Shown here: one piece after another, positions 8,670 through 17,853 of the stretch
Position numbering within the stretch: position 1 is the first letter of the stretch
Layout: each line of letters opens with the position of its first letter
NCBI RefSeq assembly: GCF_041521385.1
Contig: NZ_CP168006.1
Coordinates: forward strand, 2,536,294 to 2,600,293
Direction of reading: 5' to 3'
Source: Alcaligenes faecalis
GTDB lineage: Bacteria > Pseudomonadota > Gammaproteobacteria > Burkholderiales > Burkholderiaceae_B
Length of the DNA stretch: 64,000 nt
Position numbers and translations under genes: made by a program
Notes under the pieces: model-generated
What the model was told of the DNA's origin: nothing
What the model saw: the letters and a program-made list of their open reading frames with translations, nothing else
Databases searched by the model: none

Positions 8670-9716
8670 TTACTTCTTGGCTTCAAAGCCCAGGATCGGG
8701 CTCAGGTTGGTGTTGAAAGCAGCCACGGTGTCAGCGGAACTGCGCTCGGCCCACTTGGGTACCACGGTTTCGCTCATGACTTTTTTCAGCAGTTCGCGGT
8801 CAGCGTCTGTTGGCTTGACCAGAGTCATCTTGCCTTTTACCGGCTGTGTGCAAGCATCGGCGCCGGTGTTGCAGTCATAACCTTCCTGTGTTTCCTTGGC
8901 AGCGGCAGCCCAGATCTCTTCGGTCATGGTCTTGATGTTGCTGGCCAGGAACTCTTGAACGTTGGGGTCCAGCTTGTTCCAGGAGCCCAGGTTGGCAGCG
9001 TGGATCTGCTGGTTCCAGTTGATGGGCATTTCGTACAGCTTGGAGCTGACTTCGTACCACTTGGCCGAGTAGCCGGACATGGAGCCCGTAATGGCGCAGT
9101 CAACCACACCGTTTTGCAAGGCTGGAACCACTTCACCAAATGGAATGGTGACGCTGTTGCCACCCAGGGCTTGAACGAATTCAGCCTGTGTACGGCTGCT
9201 GGTACGCACTTTCTTGCCTTTCAGATCGCTCAGGCCATTGAAGTTGCCGTTGCAAAACAGAACCTGGGCAGGATAGGTGGAGAAACCCAGTACCTTGACG
9301 TTGTTCTTGGCGTAGAACTGCTCGTAAGCAGGAGTGAATGCGTCGGTCAGCTTCTTGGCCACTTCGATATCGGGAGCCAGGCCAGCCAGGTCGATCGCTT
9401 CGTTGATGGAGTTGTCACTGGCGAAGTAGGCCAGGGTAGCCGTACCAAAGGGAATCACGCCTTGGCCGATCAAGCGCATGATTTCTGGCCCTTTCAGGCC
9501 CATATCGTTAAAGCCCTTGATATCAGCGGTGATCTGGCCACCGGACAGTTCAGGTACTTTCTTGCTCCAGAAGGGCTGCTCTGTATTCTGGTAGGCGGTC
9601 AGGTTGCTCAAGCCACCGACAACTTTCAGGGAAGTCTTGGGCAGTTCCTGAGCCATGGCGGCAGAGCCCAGGGCCAGCGAGCCTAAAGCCAGGGAGGTCA
9701 GTACGATTTTTTTCAT
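8670..9716 (-). CDS. TRAP transporter substrate-binding protein (DctP-like)
   Basis: Periplasmic receptor that delivers solute to the DctQM-type permease. The 348 residues start with a signal peptide (MKKIVLTSLALGSLALGSAAMAQ, cleavage after AMA near residue 22). The mature protein has the family core, including the FCNGNFNGLSDLKGKKVRTS stretch around 150-169. The usual conserved ligand-carboxylate-binding Arg is probably the one in KVRTSSRTQAE. An unusual pair of extra cysteines (DCNTGADACTQP, near 280-291) may form a disulfide. This is the first transporter gene of the operon, after the UPF0317 gene. Confidence 0.93.
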   Translation of the reverse strand: MKKIVLTSLALGSLALGSAAMAQELPKTSLKVVGGLSNLTAYQNTEQPFWSKKVPELSGGQITADIKGFNDMGLKGPEIMRLIGQGVIPFGTATLAYFASDNSINEAIDLAGLAPDIEVAKKLTDAFTPAYEQFYAKNNVKVLGFSTYPAQVLFCNGNFNGLSDLKGKKVRTSSRTQAEFVQALGGNSVTIPFGEVVPALQNGVVDCAITGSMSGYSAKWYEVSSKLYEMPINWNQQIHAANLGSWNKLDPNVQEFLASNIKTMTEEIWAAAAKETQEGYDCNTGADACTQPVKGKMTLVKPTDADRELLKKVMSETVVPKWAERSSADTVAAFNTNLSPILGFEAKK

Positions 9717-9827
9717 AAGGTGCTCCTAATAGCGGTCCAGCTGTATGGTTGATAGAGTGCGCTCCCGGTTTGCAGGGGCTGCATATTGAAACCAAAGGGG
9801 CGACCGGGGGTACCAGTCAAATCTTGC

Positions 9828-10631
9828 TTAAAGCGCGGCCAGCCGTGTGTTGGGTAGATCAGTAATCAACATGTGGCCAGGGGCATGCGTGATACAAAAC
9901 TGCGGCTTGGCCTGGGCTGCAACGGCTTGAGGGGTGACGCCGCAAGCCCAGAAAACGGGTAATTCGTCGGCCCCGACTGGCACGGCATCGCCATAGTCGG
10001 GTTGTTGCAAGTCGCTGATTCCAATCAGGGACGGGTCACCGATATGAACCGGAGCACCGTGCACGGACGGAAAGCGCGAGGTGATCTGAATGGCGCGGAT
10101 GGCATCGGCAGCACGCATGGGGCGCATCGAAACCACCAAGGGGCCCGACAGGCGCTGCGTACCCTGTGTCTGAATCGAGCTGCGATACATAGGCACATTG
10201 ACACCTGCGCTGATATGGCGCACATCAATTCCGTCGGCCAGCAGTGCCTCTTCAAACGAGAAGGAGCAGCCAATCAGAAAGGACACCAGATCATCGCGCC
10301 AGACTGCTTCGAGGTTCAGTGGCTCGGCACTGAGCTCGCCGTTCTGCCAGACACGGTAACGCGGGAAATCCGTGCGCAGATCAATCGAGCCACCCAGGGT
10401 CGGCACCTGAAACTGGCCGGGTTCTGTTACGGCCAATAACGGACAGGGTTTGGGGTTGCGCTGACAAAACAGCAGGAACTCGTCGGCCCAGTCTTTGGGG
10501 AGGATCATCAGGTTGGCTTGCACATAGCCTGCCGCCAGCCCTGCAGTAGGACCAGTATGGGTTTCTTGACGGATCAGCTCGCGGCACTTTTGGGCCTCGG
10601 GCGCCAACACAGGCAGGGTTTGCAGGTTCAT
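9828..10631 (-). CDS. UPF0317/DUF1445 putative hydro-lyase
   Basis: A 267-residue soluble protein of the UPF0317 (DUF1445, YcsI-like) family, annotated elsewhere as a putative hydro-lyase. Members are related to the N-terminal part of vertebrate D-glutamate cyclase. Visible family blocks are [19 protein letters not shown] near residues 27-45, [12 protein letters not shown] near 114-125, GPLVVSMRP near 160-168 and AHIGDP-like [11 protein letters not shown] near 193-203. A near-C-terminal [14 protein letters not shown] block follows. The start [11 protein letters not shown] is preferred over one six codons upstream. It is the first gene after the LysR gene on this strand. A metabolic role for the TRAP-imported compound is inferred. 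Confidence 0.82.
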   Translation of the reverse strand: MNLQTLPVLAPEAQKCRELIRQETHTGPTAGLAAGYVQANLMILPKDWADEFLLFCQRNPKPCPLLAVTEPGQFQVPTLGGSIDLRTDFPRYRVWQNGELSAEPLNLEAVWRDDLVSFLIGCSFSFEEALLADGIDVRHISAGVNVPMYRSSIQTQGTQRLSGPLVVSMRPMRAADAIRAIQITSRFPSVHGAPVHIGDPSLIGISDLQQPDYGDAVPVGADELPVFWACGVTPQAVAAQAKPQFCITHAPGHMLITDLPNTRLAAL

Positions 10632-10681
10632 GAATGACCACTCGCACAAAAGGGGGGTTGATCACAGCATCGGATTGCAAC

Positions 10682-10706
10682 CGATTGGATAATGTGTGTC
10701 CAATCG
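10682..10706. promoter_or_regulatory. Inverted repeat, probable LysR operator
   Basis: CGATTGG and CCAATCG separated by 11 bp, lying between the LysR gene and the UPF0317/TRAP genes. Related half-sites (CGGATTG) occur at about 10673 and 10740. Spacing and symmetry fit a LysR-type binding site controlling the downstream operon. No experimental support is visible. Confidence 0.5.
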
Positions 10707-10723
10707 TATGTTTGAATCCAAGG

Positions 10724-11632
10724 CTATAAAGATTGCTTATCGGATTGCACGTATTGTTGGGCGATCGCTTGTGCATGATCGGCGACGACGCGGGCAATAT
10801 GGCTGTCCGGCGAGTCCATCCAACAGGCAAAAAATTCGATTGCTGGCAGCGGCTGATCGACCTTCAAAAGACGCAGTTTTCCCTCGGCAAGCTCGTCTTT
10901 TATGACGTCCGGTGCGAGTACGCTTGGACCCATGGCGTGGCGTGTCATTTGTACGATGGTGCTCAGGGATGCACTGCCAAAAATACGGGGAGATTTGACG
11001 CCGGCGCGCAGCAGTGCTTCGCGTGTGGCTAGGTAGGGAACACTACCCGAGGGATAGGTAATTACAGGGTAAACCCCTAGCTCTGAAACACTGACTTTTC
11101 GGCCATGCAGCTTCAATGCGGGGCTGGCAACCCAAGCTAAGTGATAAGCACAAAGTCGAATGCATTGCTCTTTGGGGTCTTGGCCCACGCCCACGATCAT
11201 GGCCATATCAATCTGGAAACTGGCCAGTTGCTGGCGCAGCACGCTAGTGGTATCTACGTGGATCTCAATGATCAGGGAAGGGTACTCCTGATGCAGCTTG
11301 TCGATCAGCTCATGTAGCCAGGTCTGGACGATGGTTTCAGCGACGCCCAGGCGTAGCAGGCCGCGAATGGCGTTTTGTTCTTTGGCTGCGCGCAGCATCT
11401 CGGTGCGCAAATCCAGCATGCGCTGTGCGTGCGATAAAAGTTCCTGACCTTTGTCGGTCAGTTTGATGCCCCGGGCGCCCCGATCGAACAAGCGTAGTTC
11501 CAGGCTGGACTCCAGTCCGGCAATACGCTGAGAAATAGACGGTTGGGTCGTGTTGAGTTTTTCGGCAGCCGCCCGGAAACCGCCAAGCTCGGCAACCCAT
11601 ACAAAGGCTTCGATCTGTTTGAGATCAATCAT
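10724..11632 (-). CDS. LysR-family transcriptional regulator
   Basis: A 302-residue regulator. The N-terminal winged helix-turn-helix covers residues ~3-60 (FRAAAEKLNTTQPSISQRIAGLE), and the LysR effector domain covers ~90-290 (RLGVAETIVQTWLHELIDKL and onward). LysR proteins bind a small metabolite and usually act on adjacent operons. Here the neighbouring UPF0317-TRAP-DUF2848-amidase operon is transcribed in the same direction from just downstream, and an inverted repeat lies in the gap. I infer it is the substrate-responsive regulator of that operon. Confidence 0.92.
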   Translation of the reverse strand: MIDLKQIEAFVWVAELGGFRAAAEKLNTTQPSISQRIAGLESSLELRLFDRGARGIKLTDKGQELLSHAQRMLDLRTEMLRAAKEQNAIRGLLRLGVAETIVQTWLHELIDKLHQEYPSLIIEIHVDTTSVLRQQLASFQIDMAMIVGVGQDPKEQCIRLCAYHLAWVASPALKLHGRKVSVSELGVYPVITYPSGSVPYLATREALLRAGVKSPRIFGSASLSTIVQMTRHAMGPSVLAPDVIKDELAEGKLRLLKVDQPLPAIEFFACWMDSPDSHIARVVADHAQAIAQQYVQSDKQSL

Positions 11633-11756
11633 GTTTCCGGTCCAGAAAATAGGCAGCCTTATTATGCCTGATCGCTATTGACGGTCAGAAGTAGAGCTGA
11701 TGGATATTTTTCCGTATCTTTGTTTGATTGAGCGCGCCCACCACTATAATTCGCCC

Positions 11757-12758
11757 ATGACTTGCAAGATACTGATTGTGCGTACGTCCTCTTTGGGAGA
11801 TCTGGTGCATATGCTGCCAGCAATCTCGGACATTGCACGCCATGTGCCCGGTGCACAAATTGATTGGCTCGTAGAAGAGAGCTTTGCTCAGATTCCGAGT
11901 TGGCACCCGGCAGTCAATGAAGTGATTCCGGTGGCGCATCGGCGCTGGCGCAAACAATGGTGGTCAACCCAGACGCGCCAGGAACGCGCCGCCTTGCGTG
12001 CGCAACTGCAATCGCGCCAATATGATGTGGTGCTGGATATGCAGGCGCTGATGAAATCCATCTGGCTGGTGCGCCAGACGAAAGGCCGTCGTCATGGCCT
12101 GGACTGGAAATCCGCGCGCGAACCGCTGGCCTCGTTATTCTACGATGTTCGTCATCGCGTCGGTTTTTGGCAACCTGCTGTTTTCCGTCAGCGTACCTTG
12201 GCTGCTTCCGCCTTCGGCTATCAGTTTGAAGGCGCGCCCGATTTTGGCTTGCAGGGTTTGGTGGCGCAAGCACCCAAGGATGACAATCCTTACGCCATCA
12301 TCATGCCTTCGGCCAGCCGCGACGATAAGCTCTGGGAGCCGGAGAACTGGCAGCAGGTCTTTGACCGCCTGCAAGGCGAGGGGATGGCACTGCGCTTGCT
12401 GGCAGGCAGCCCTACCGAGTCCGAACGCGCCGAGGCACTGATTGCCGGTCGCCGTCAGGCGCAGGTCATGCCAAGAATGGATTTGACACCGATCGCCTTG
12501 CAATTGGCCGGTGCGCAAGTCATGGTGGGTCTGGACAGTGGTTTGACGCATTTATCAGCCGGTTTGGGGCGCCCCACTATTGGTATCTATAAGGCTTCGA
12601 CCCCCGTACGCACTCCTTTGGAAGGTTCGGCTTATACCGCCAGCTTGGGCGAGCGCGGACATCCTCCTTCGGCGCAAACCGTACTCTGTGCCATCGATCA
12701 GGCACTGGGACGGACGGGAGTGCCGGAAGCGGCCTTGTTGGACTTGCCAAAAGGTTAG
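11757..12758 (+). CDS. waaC: Lipopolysaccharide heptosyltransferase I
   Basis: Adds the first L-glycero-D-manno-heptose to Kdo in LPS inner-core synthesis at the cytoplasmic face of the inner membrane (GT9 family). The 333 residues begin MTCKILIVRTSSLGDLVHMLPA, the typical heptosyltransferase start. The C-terminal nucleotide-sugar domain has VMVGLDSGLTHLSAGLGRPTIGIY near residues 260-283. The start was set by this conserved N-terminus; the frame is open 19 codons upstream without family similarity. It is followed after 182 bp by waaA on the same strand. Confidence 0.93.
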   Translation: MTCKILIVRTSSLGDLVHMLPAISDIARHVPGAQIDWLVEESFAQIPSWHPAVNEVIPVAHRRWRKQWWSTQTRQERAALRAQLQSRQYDVVLDMQALMKSIWLVRQTKGRRHGLDWKSAREPLASLFYDVRHRVGFWQPAVFRQRTLAASAFGYQFEGAPDFGLQGLVAQAPKDDNPYAIIMPSASRDDKLWEPENWQQVFDRLQGEGMALRLLAGSPTESERAEALIAGRRQAQVMPRMDLTPIALQLAGAQVMVGLDSGLTHLSAGLGRPTIGIYKASTPVRTPLEGSAYTASLGERGHPPSAQTVLCAIDQALGRTGVPEAALLDLPKG

Positions 12759-12940
12759 TTCGGCTCGGATGGCCAATTCGTTTTTTGTCAGCCGGCTTTG
12801 TGCTTACAATACGCGATGCTAAGGGGGCTGCAGCCCCGTCTGGATGCAGGCTTTGTCTGCCTGACACTATTTTCTATTCGTCTTCTTGGTAGCGCCGAGC
12901 GTGGCTTGGCTACTGCTGATTTCGTACCGAGGCTAAGCGG

Positions 12941-14266
12941 GTGAACCGATTTTTCTATACCGCCTCTATTCGCATGCTGGCTCCAGCCTTGATGGCCTGG
13001 ATGGGTTTGCGTGCCCGCCGTGCGGGTGGTGACTGGCAGGTCTTATCGGGTTCCCGCTTTGGTTTTTATGGCTCCTTGCCGGTGCCCCAGAAAGCGCCTG
13101 TGTGGGTGCATGCAGTCAGCTTGGGTGAGACGCGTGCGGCTCAGCCTTTGATTCGTGCCTTGCTGGATCAAGGCGAGACGGTCTTGTTGACGCATATGAC
13201 CGTCACGGGCCGCGCAGAAGGGGTAAATGCATTTGCCGCCGAGATCGCAAGTGGACAGTTGTTGCAGCAATGGCTGCCCTACGACTTTCCCGGCTCTGTA
13301 CGACGTTTTTTTGCACATTACCGTCCATGTGCCGGGGTGTTGATTGAACGCGAAGTGTGGCCCAATCTGCTGGCTGCGGCACGCCGACAAGGTGTGCCTA
13401 TGATGTTGGCCAGTGCCCGGTTCTCGGAAAGTGCGCTGCGCACCAGCTTGAAGGCGGGTTCAGTCATGCGCGAGGCATACCGTTCCTTCAAGTTGATTTA
13501 CGCACAAAGTCTGGCCGATGCGCAGCGTTTGGAGTTGGCTGGTGCGCAGGGTGTACGCGTATCTGGAAACCTGAAATTTGATGTGGTCTTGCCGCAAGAC
13601 AAGATAGCTCGCGGTCGCGGCTTTGCCAGCGAGCTGGGGCGGCGTGTGGTGGTCATTGCCAGTACGCGTGAGACCGAGCATGCCGATTTCATGGATGCTA
13701 TTGCTCACTATTTGCGTCGCGAACGCGAGCATGGCAGCGAACTGCATCGCCCAGTCTTGTTTGTCGTTATTCCGCGTCACCCCGAGCGTTTTGAGGAAGC
13801 GGCAGATTATCTGGATCAGTTAGGGTTGCGGTCGGTGCGGCGCAGCGAGTTGCTGGAGCAGGGCGATACCAGTACCAGTGCTATCAAGGCTTGTCGTGAA
13901 GTGGATGTCCTATTAGGGGACACCATAGGTGAAATGCACTGGTATTACGGTCTGGCGCGCGTGGCGATTGTGGCGGGCAGCTTCCAGCCCTTGGGCGGAC
14001 AGAATTTCATTGAGGCCTGTGCAGTCGGTGTTCCTGTGATTGTGGGGCCACATACGCATAATTTTGCTCAAGCCATGCAAGATGCCATGCAAGCCGGTGC
14101 TGTGATACGCGCGGGTACGCCAGCTTTGGCGTTGCAGCAGGCAGTGGAGCTAGTGGATGAACCAGTACGCCATCACAAGATGGCTGATGCGGGTTTGCAT
14201 TGGGTTCGGATGCACGAAGGTGCCGTGCAGCGCGTACTTTCTGGATTGGCACAAATTCGCGATTAA
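12941..14266 (+). CDS. waaA: 3-deoxy-D-manno-octulosonic acid transferase
   Basis: Attaches Kdo residues to lipid A precursor (GT30) at the inner membrane. The 441 residues start with a short hydrophobic anchor (FYTASIRMLAPALMAWMGL). The N-terminal domain contains VWVHAVSLGETRAAQPLIRAL near residues 47-67, and the C-terminal domain contains GSFQPLGGQNFIEACAVGVPVIVGP near 345-370. The start codon here is GTG. Length is slightly above the ~425 typical of the family. It pairs functionally with the preceding waaC gene and ends at a terminator shared with the convergent cold-shock gene. Confidence 0.94.
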   Translation: MNRFFYTASIRMLAPALMAWMGLRARRAGGDWQVLSGSRFGFYGSLPVPQKAPVWVHAVSLGETRAAQPLIRALLDQGETVLLTHMTVTGRAEGVNAFAAEIASGQLLQQWLPYDFPGSVRRFFAHYRPCAGVLIEREVWPNLLAAARRQGVPMMLASARFSESALRTSLKAGSVMREAYRSFKLIYAQSLADAQRLELAGAQGVRVSGNLKFDVVLPQDKIARGRGFASELGRRVVVIASTRETEHADFMDAIAHYLRREREHGSELHRPVLFVVIPRHPERFEEAADYLDQLGLRSVRRSELLEQGDTSTSAIKACREVDVLLGDTIGEMHWYYGLARVAIVAGSFQPLGGQNFIEACAVGVPVIVGPHTHNFAQAMQDAMQAGAVIRAGTPALALQQAVELVDEPVRHHKMADAGLHWVRMHEGAVQRVLSGLAQIRD

Positions 14267-14365
14267 ATACATGGCTGTTTATTAGCTGATAAGTATTTAT
14301 CTTTACGTATTTTTGAATTTGTGGTGATTTGAGAACAGCTTGCCTTGATTTAAATCAAATTAAAT

Positions 14366-14394
14366 AAAAAAGCCCGCATTAAGCGGGCTTTTTT
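14366..14394. terminator. Bidirectional terminator between waaA and the cold-shock gene
   Basis: Inverted repeat AGCCCGC/GCGGGCT with a 5-nt loop, flanked by an A-run on one side and a T-run on the other. It can therefore end transcription of both convergent genes. Confidence 0.9.
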
Positions 14395-14421
14395 GAGATC
14401 TAAAAACTGATCGAAATCGAT

Positions 14422-14631
14422 TTACAGTTTTTGGATGCTCTTAGCTTGTGGACCCTTTTGGCCTTCAGCCGACACGTACGAAACGCGCTGGTTTTCTTCC
14501 AAGGATTTAAAGCCTGTGCCCAAGATGTCGGAATGGTGAACGAAAAGATCTTTGCCACCGTTGTCGGGGGAGATAAAGCCGTAGCCTTTTTCGTTATTGA
14601 ACCATTTCACGATACCGGTTTCTGTTTGCAT
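14422..14631 (-). CDS. Cold-shock protein (CspA family)
   Basis: A small single-strand nucleic-acid-binding OB-fold protein, an RNA chaperone. With the start at [11 protein letters not shown] it has 69 residues, the usual family length. An ATG three codons upstream is also possible. The RNA-binding motifs are present: KGYGFIS near residues 13-19 and DLFVHHSDI near 26-34. The 254 bp upstream are AT-rich and could hold the long, cold-responsive 5' leader typical of these genes, but I cannot define it. Confidence 0.95.
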   Translation of the reverse strand: MQTETGIVKWFNNEKGYGFISPDNGGKDLFVHHSDILGTGFKSLEENQRVSYVSAEGQKGPQAKSIQKL

Positions 14632-14885
14632 TTCCTGCATTCCCTAAAAATGACGAGCAATCTGCTCAAAAAAGATTGTCAAGATGTAAAAATCAGGGCA
14701 ATGAGTATTAGAAACAATACCGTATTGAACAAACTTCGACGAACTTGAAATCCTGCACCGCCAATCGTAGGGGGTATTTAGCTTGTAAGTCAAGCTAAAT
14801 CGACCCTCTGCGTGGTTTTAAGGCAGTGTTTGATCAACAATTGCAACCAAGCTTGTTATCGCAACGGACCCCTCTGCGCCCCTCG

Positions 14886-15716
14886 TTAAAGTCCGTGGTA
14901 TTTACGACCAAATTCAAGCGTAGCATGAAAGAAACCGGACTTGCTACCACAGTCGTAACGCGTGCCTTCATATTCATATGCATATACCGCACGGCTTTCC
15001 AAAAGACTGGCAATTCCATCTGTTAATTGAATCTCTCCGCCTACTCCTGCTTGGGTGCGTCGCAGGTGGTCAAATATTTCGGCTTCTAATACATAACGAC
15101 CTACAACGGCTTGTGTGGAAGGGGCAACATCAGGCGCTGGTTTTTCAACAATTCCATTTAATCGAGTGGCTTTGGCGTCGACTAAATTGCCCGAAACAAT
15201 TCCATATTTGTTTGTTTCATTTCTATTTACATTCTGAATTGCCACAATACTGCCATTGTATTGATGTGCAGCCTCAACCAGTTGCCGTGATACCGGTGTG
15301 GTGGCGTCGATCAGGTCGTCCGCCAGCAGGACCAGGAAGGGCTCGTTGCCCACAATGGGGGCAGCGCACAGCACGGCATGGCCCAGACCCAGTGCGCGTG
15401 GCTGGCGGGTGTAAATACAGCTCACATGGCTGGGAATGATGTTTTGAACGGTATCCAGCAATTCCAGCTTGTTCTTGCCCTCTAGCTCGTGTTCCAGTTC
15501 CGGGATGCTGTCAAAGTGATCTTCGATGGCTCGTTTGTTGCGACCAGTAATAAAAATCAGCTCTGTGACGCCTGCGGCAACCGCTTCTTCGACAGCGTAT
15601 TGAATCAGTGGTTTGTCGACAATCGGCAGCATTTCCTTGGGCATGGCCTTGGTGGCCGGCAGAAAACGCGTGCCTAGACCGGCGACGGGGAAAACAGCTT
15701 TACGTATGGGTTTCAT
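14886..15716 (-). CDS. galU: UTP-glucose-1-phosphate uridylyltransferase
   Basis: Makes UDP-glucose for LPS, exopolysaccharide and osmoregulated glucans. The 276 residues carry the nucleotidyltransferase signature [20 protein letters not shown] at residues 9-28, the LLADDLID metal site near 129-136, and GIVEKPAP near 169-176. Length is slightly short of the 290-300 seen in many GalU proteins, mainly at the C-terminus. It sits downstream of birA-coaX and a small membrane-protein gene, all on the same strand. Confidence 0.95.
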   Translation of the reverse strand: MKPIRKAVFPVAGLGTRFLPATKAMPKEMLPIVDKPLIQYAVEEAVAAGVTELIFITGRNKRAIEDHFDSIPELEHELEGKNKLELLDTVQNIIPSHVSCIYTRQPRALGLGHAVLCAAPIVGNEPFLVLLADDLIDATTPVSRQLVEAAHQYNGSIVAIQNVNRNETNKYGIVSGNLVDAKATRLNGIVEKPAPDVAPSTQAVVGRYVLEAEIFDHLRRTQAGVGGEIQLTDGIASLLESRAVYAYEYEGTRYDCGSKSGFFHATLEFGRKYHGL

Positions 15717-15734
15717 AGGGTCGTCAATCGTGAA

Positions 15735-15911
15735 TCAGGGGGACGCAGGCGTTGGATGGGCCGGGGTTCCAAGTTGAATGGCGTCTTGGTTGCGCTGCGA
15801 AAACTGTCGAGGTTCACGCCCTTGATCACTGGGAGGTGTGCCAAAAAAGCCTTGTCCAAACGCTAGCAGGGCGACGTTTGCCACCAGGATCAGTATGAAA
15901 AGCAGTCGCAT
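15735..15911 (-). CDS. Small membrane-anchored protein, 58 aa
   Basis: A short frame (ATG at 15911, TGA at 15735) encodes one N-terminal hydrophobic segment (LLFILILVANVALLAFGQ, residues 3-20), then a hydrophilic tail with PPSDQGREPRQ and a Pro/Thr-rich end. From memory, related Alcaligenaceae carry a longer SPOR-domain protein with a similar anchor at this place after coaX. If so, this is the anchor alone, with the SPOR domain lost. Coding is supported by position in the birA-coaX-galU run and by the protein-like composition. No strong ribosome binding site is seen. Confidence 0.6.
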   Translation of the reverse strand: MRLLFILILVANVALLAFGQGFFGTPPSDQGREPRQFSQRNQDAIQLGTPAHPTPASP

Positions 15912-16051
15912 CGCAGATGCCCTGAAAAATACAGTTCAACCCAGGATTGTACGGGCAGGACAGCGTAAGTTCATCCGTTTTAATGCCAATCGTATCTAGA
16001 GGTTTTCCTGAATGCCTTGATCTGGATGTCAGTTTCTTTGGCAGTTTTGGT

Positions 16052-16888
16052 TCACCGGTGGCCTGCAAAAAGCGCCAGGCCACGCAAGGCAGGCGTTTCC
16101 AGCTCATGCAGTTGGGGCGTCTCTATATTGAGCAAGCAACAATAGTGACTTAATTGTTCTAACAGTTCTTGCTGTGCCAATGCGCGGCCACCGCCGGCCA
16201 AAAACACCAATGGGCCATGCCCCAGATACTGACGTCCTTTTTCCCATTGCCGCAACACCGCCCCAGCCTGTGCCGCCGCAACTCCTGTACTGATGGCAGA
16301 TTGGGTATTGCGTGGGAACGCCGCTGTTTGCCCGTGGGCCTCAGGAAGTTGTGCTGTGTTTTGTTTAAGTGCAGCCAGCATCAAACTGGGGCCGGGCAAG
16401 ATAGAGCCGCCTAAAAAGTGACGCATGCCGTTTTGTGCCGGCCCCAGCAGATCAATGGTTGTGGCCGTACCAAAGCTGATCAGCAAGGCTCCTTGTTGCG
16501 CTGGGTATTCCTGGGCCAGTAAATCGCTTAGCCCTAATAAAGAGGCCCAGCGGTCGGCCCCCAGTTGGCCGGCCTGCTCATAATCATTGTGCAGCCCAAA
16601 AGCTCGCTCTTGGGCCTGTAGCCAGCGCACCGGGCCCAAACCCAAACGGCTGACGGCGGCATCAATGTGCATTTGTACCTGTGGGCCTGCCACATTTACC
16701 CCCAACGCTTGCACACCTTCTTGTTTGGTGAACGCTTGCAGAGGGGCCTGGCCCGCTTCCAGCCAAACCGCCAATTGATCCAATTGGTCCACATGCACAC
16801 TAACTGGCTGGCTTTCGCGTACGCCGGTTAATGGATGGCGCCACCCTAGTTTGATACGGGTATTGCCAGAGTCAATGAGCAGGGTCAT
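16052..16888 (-). CDS. coaX: Type III pantothenate kinase
   Basis: Phosphorylates pantothenate, the first step of coenzyme A synthesis. This is the CoaX type, unrelated to CoaA. The 278 residues show the ASKHA-fold phosphate-binding start LLIDSGNTRIKLGW (3-16), the GADRWASLLG block near 109-118 with its catalytic Asp, and FGTATTIDLL near 137-146. It lies 38 bp after birA on the same strand, the conserved birA-coaX order of Burkholderiales. Confidence 0.95.
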   Translation of the reverse strand: MTLLIDSGNTRIKLGWRHPLTGVRESQPVSVHVDQLDQLAVWLEAGQAPLQAFTKQEGVQALGVNVAGPQVQMHIDAAVSRLGLGPVRWLQAQERAFGLHNDYEQAGQLGADRWASLLGLSDLLAQEYPAQQGALLISFGTATTIDLLGPAQNGMRHFLGGSILPGPSLMLAALKQNTAQLPEAHGQTAAFPRNTQSAISTGVAAAQAGAVLRQWEKGRQYLGHGPLVFLAGGGRALAQQELLEQLSHYCCLLNIETPQLHELETPALRGLALFAGHR

Positions 16889-16926
16889 GCCAGGTCGTCA
16901 GAGCTAAAAAGAGTGCAGTATAGCGA

Positions 16927-17796
16927 TCAGCGTTGGGCGCGTACGGAAACTTCACCCACCGTGACCGCACGTTCCGAGCCGTCGGGGTGGCGCAACAGTA
17001 ACTGTCCCGAAGTGTTGATGCCAGTCACGATACCGGTGTGTAGAACTTGACCATTGTCGATGATATGCACCTGCTGGCCAATGAGCGCATCAACCTGTGC
17101 ATAGCGTGTGGGCAGATCAGCAAAACCGTGGGCGGTGACATGGTTCAGGCTCAGGTACAGACTTTGGGCAACCTTGGCCACGATGTCCGAACATCGCGCT
17201 AGCGAGGCTTGCTGGGAGTGTTCCGCAATGCTGGACCAGTCCGCAATGGGGCGTTGTGTGCTCTGGCTGATAGTGGCTGCCTCGCGCAGATTCAGACCGA
17301 TCCCAATAATGACTACATGATGGTCACTGGAGCTGGGTGCGGCACTGGCGCGGGTCGCCTCGACCAGAATGCCGGACAGCTTGGCTTGGTCCCACAGCAC
17401 ATCATTAGGCCATTTCATGGCCAGACGATTACGTACGGCGGGTTCCAGAAACTGGCGCAGCGCCTCTGTTGTTGCCAGACCGGACAGCGGCGAGAGCGTA
17501 GGCAGTTGTCGTGCCGGCAGAAAAATATCGAAAGCACAGGAAAACATCAGGTTTGCACCAACGCTGTTTTCCCAGGTGCGTCCGGCACGCCCGCGGCCGC
17601 GGCTTTGCAGATGTGCGCCCAATAGCCAGGGACGCACACGCGGGCCCGATTCCTGGCGGGCCAGAGTGAGCAAATCCGCGTTCGTCGATTCCGTGGAGTC
17701 CACCCAGCGGATCTGGGGGAAATGTGGCAAGCGCGTGCGCAGCTCTGCCACCATGTCGCGAGGGCTGGGTAAGGTGAATGCAGAAGAGGTATTCAT
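16927..17796 (-). CDS. birA: Biotin-[acetyl-CoA-carboxylase] ligase
   Basis: Attaches biotin to the carrier subunit of acetyl-CoA carboxylase through biotinyl-AMP. The 289 residues contain the adenylate-binding loop SRGRGRAGRTW near 95-105, KWPNDVLW near 165-172 and KLSGILVEA near 175-183. The N-terminal DNA-binding domain of E. coli BirA is absent, so this is a monofunctional ligase and not a repressor. The start MNTSSAF is chosen from conserved length; a longer open frame upstream lacks similarity. It is divergent from the hydrolase gene at 17854. Confidence 0.94.
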   Translation of the reverse strand: MNTSSAFTLPSPRDMVAELRTRLPHFPQIRWVDSTESTNADLLTLARQESGPRVRPWLLGAHLQSRGRGRAGRTWENSVGANLMFSCAFDIFLPARQLPTLSPLSGLATTEALRQFLEPAVRNRLAMKWPNDVLWDQAKLSGILVEATRASAAPSSSDHHVVIIGIGLNLREAATISQSTQRPIADWSSIAEHSQQASLARCSDIVAKVAQSLYLSLNHVTAHGFADLPTRYAQVDALIGQQVHIIDNGQVLHTGIVTGINTSGQLLLRHPDGSERAVTVGEVSVRAQR

Positions 17797-17853
17797 GACA
17801 ATCCGGTACACTGGATGAGTTAAACGTAATCTTATGTGATATTTGATCTGAGC

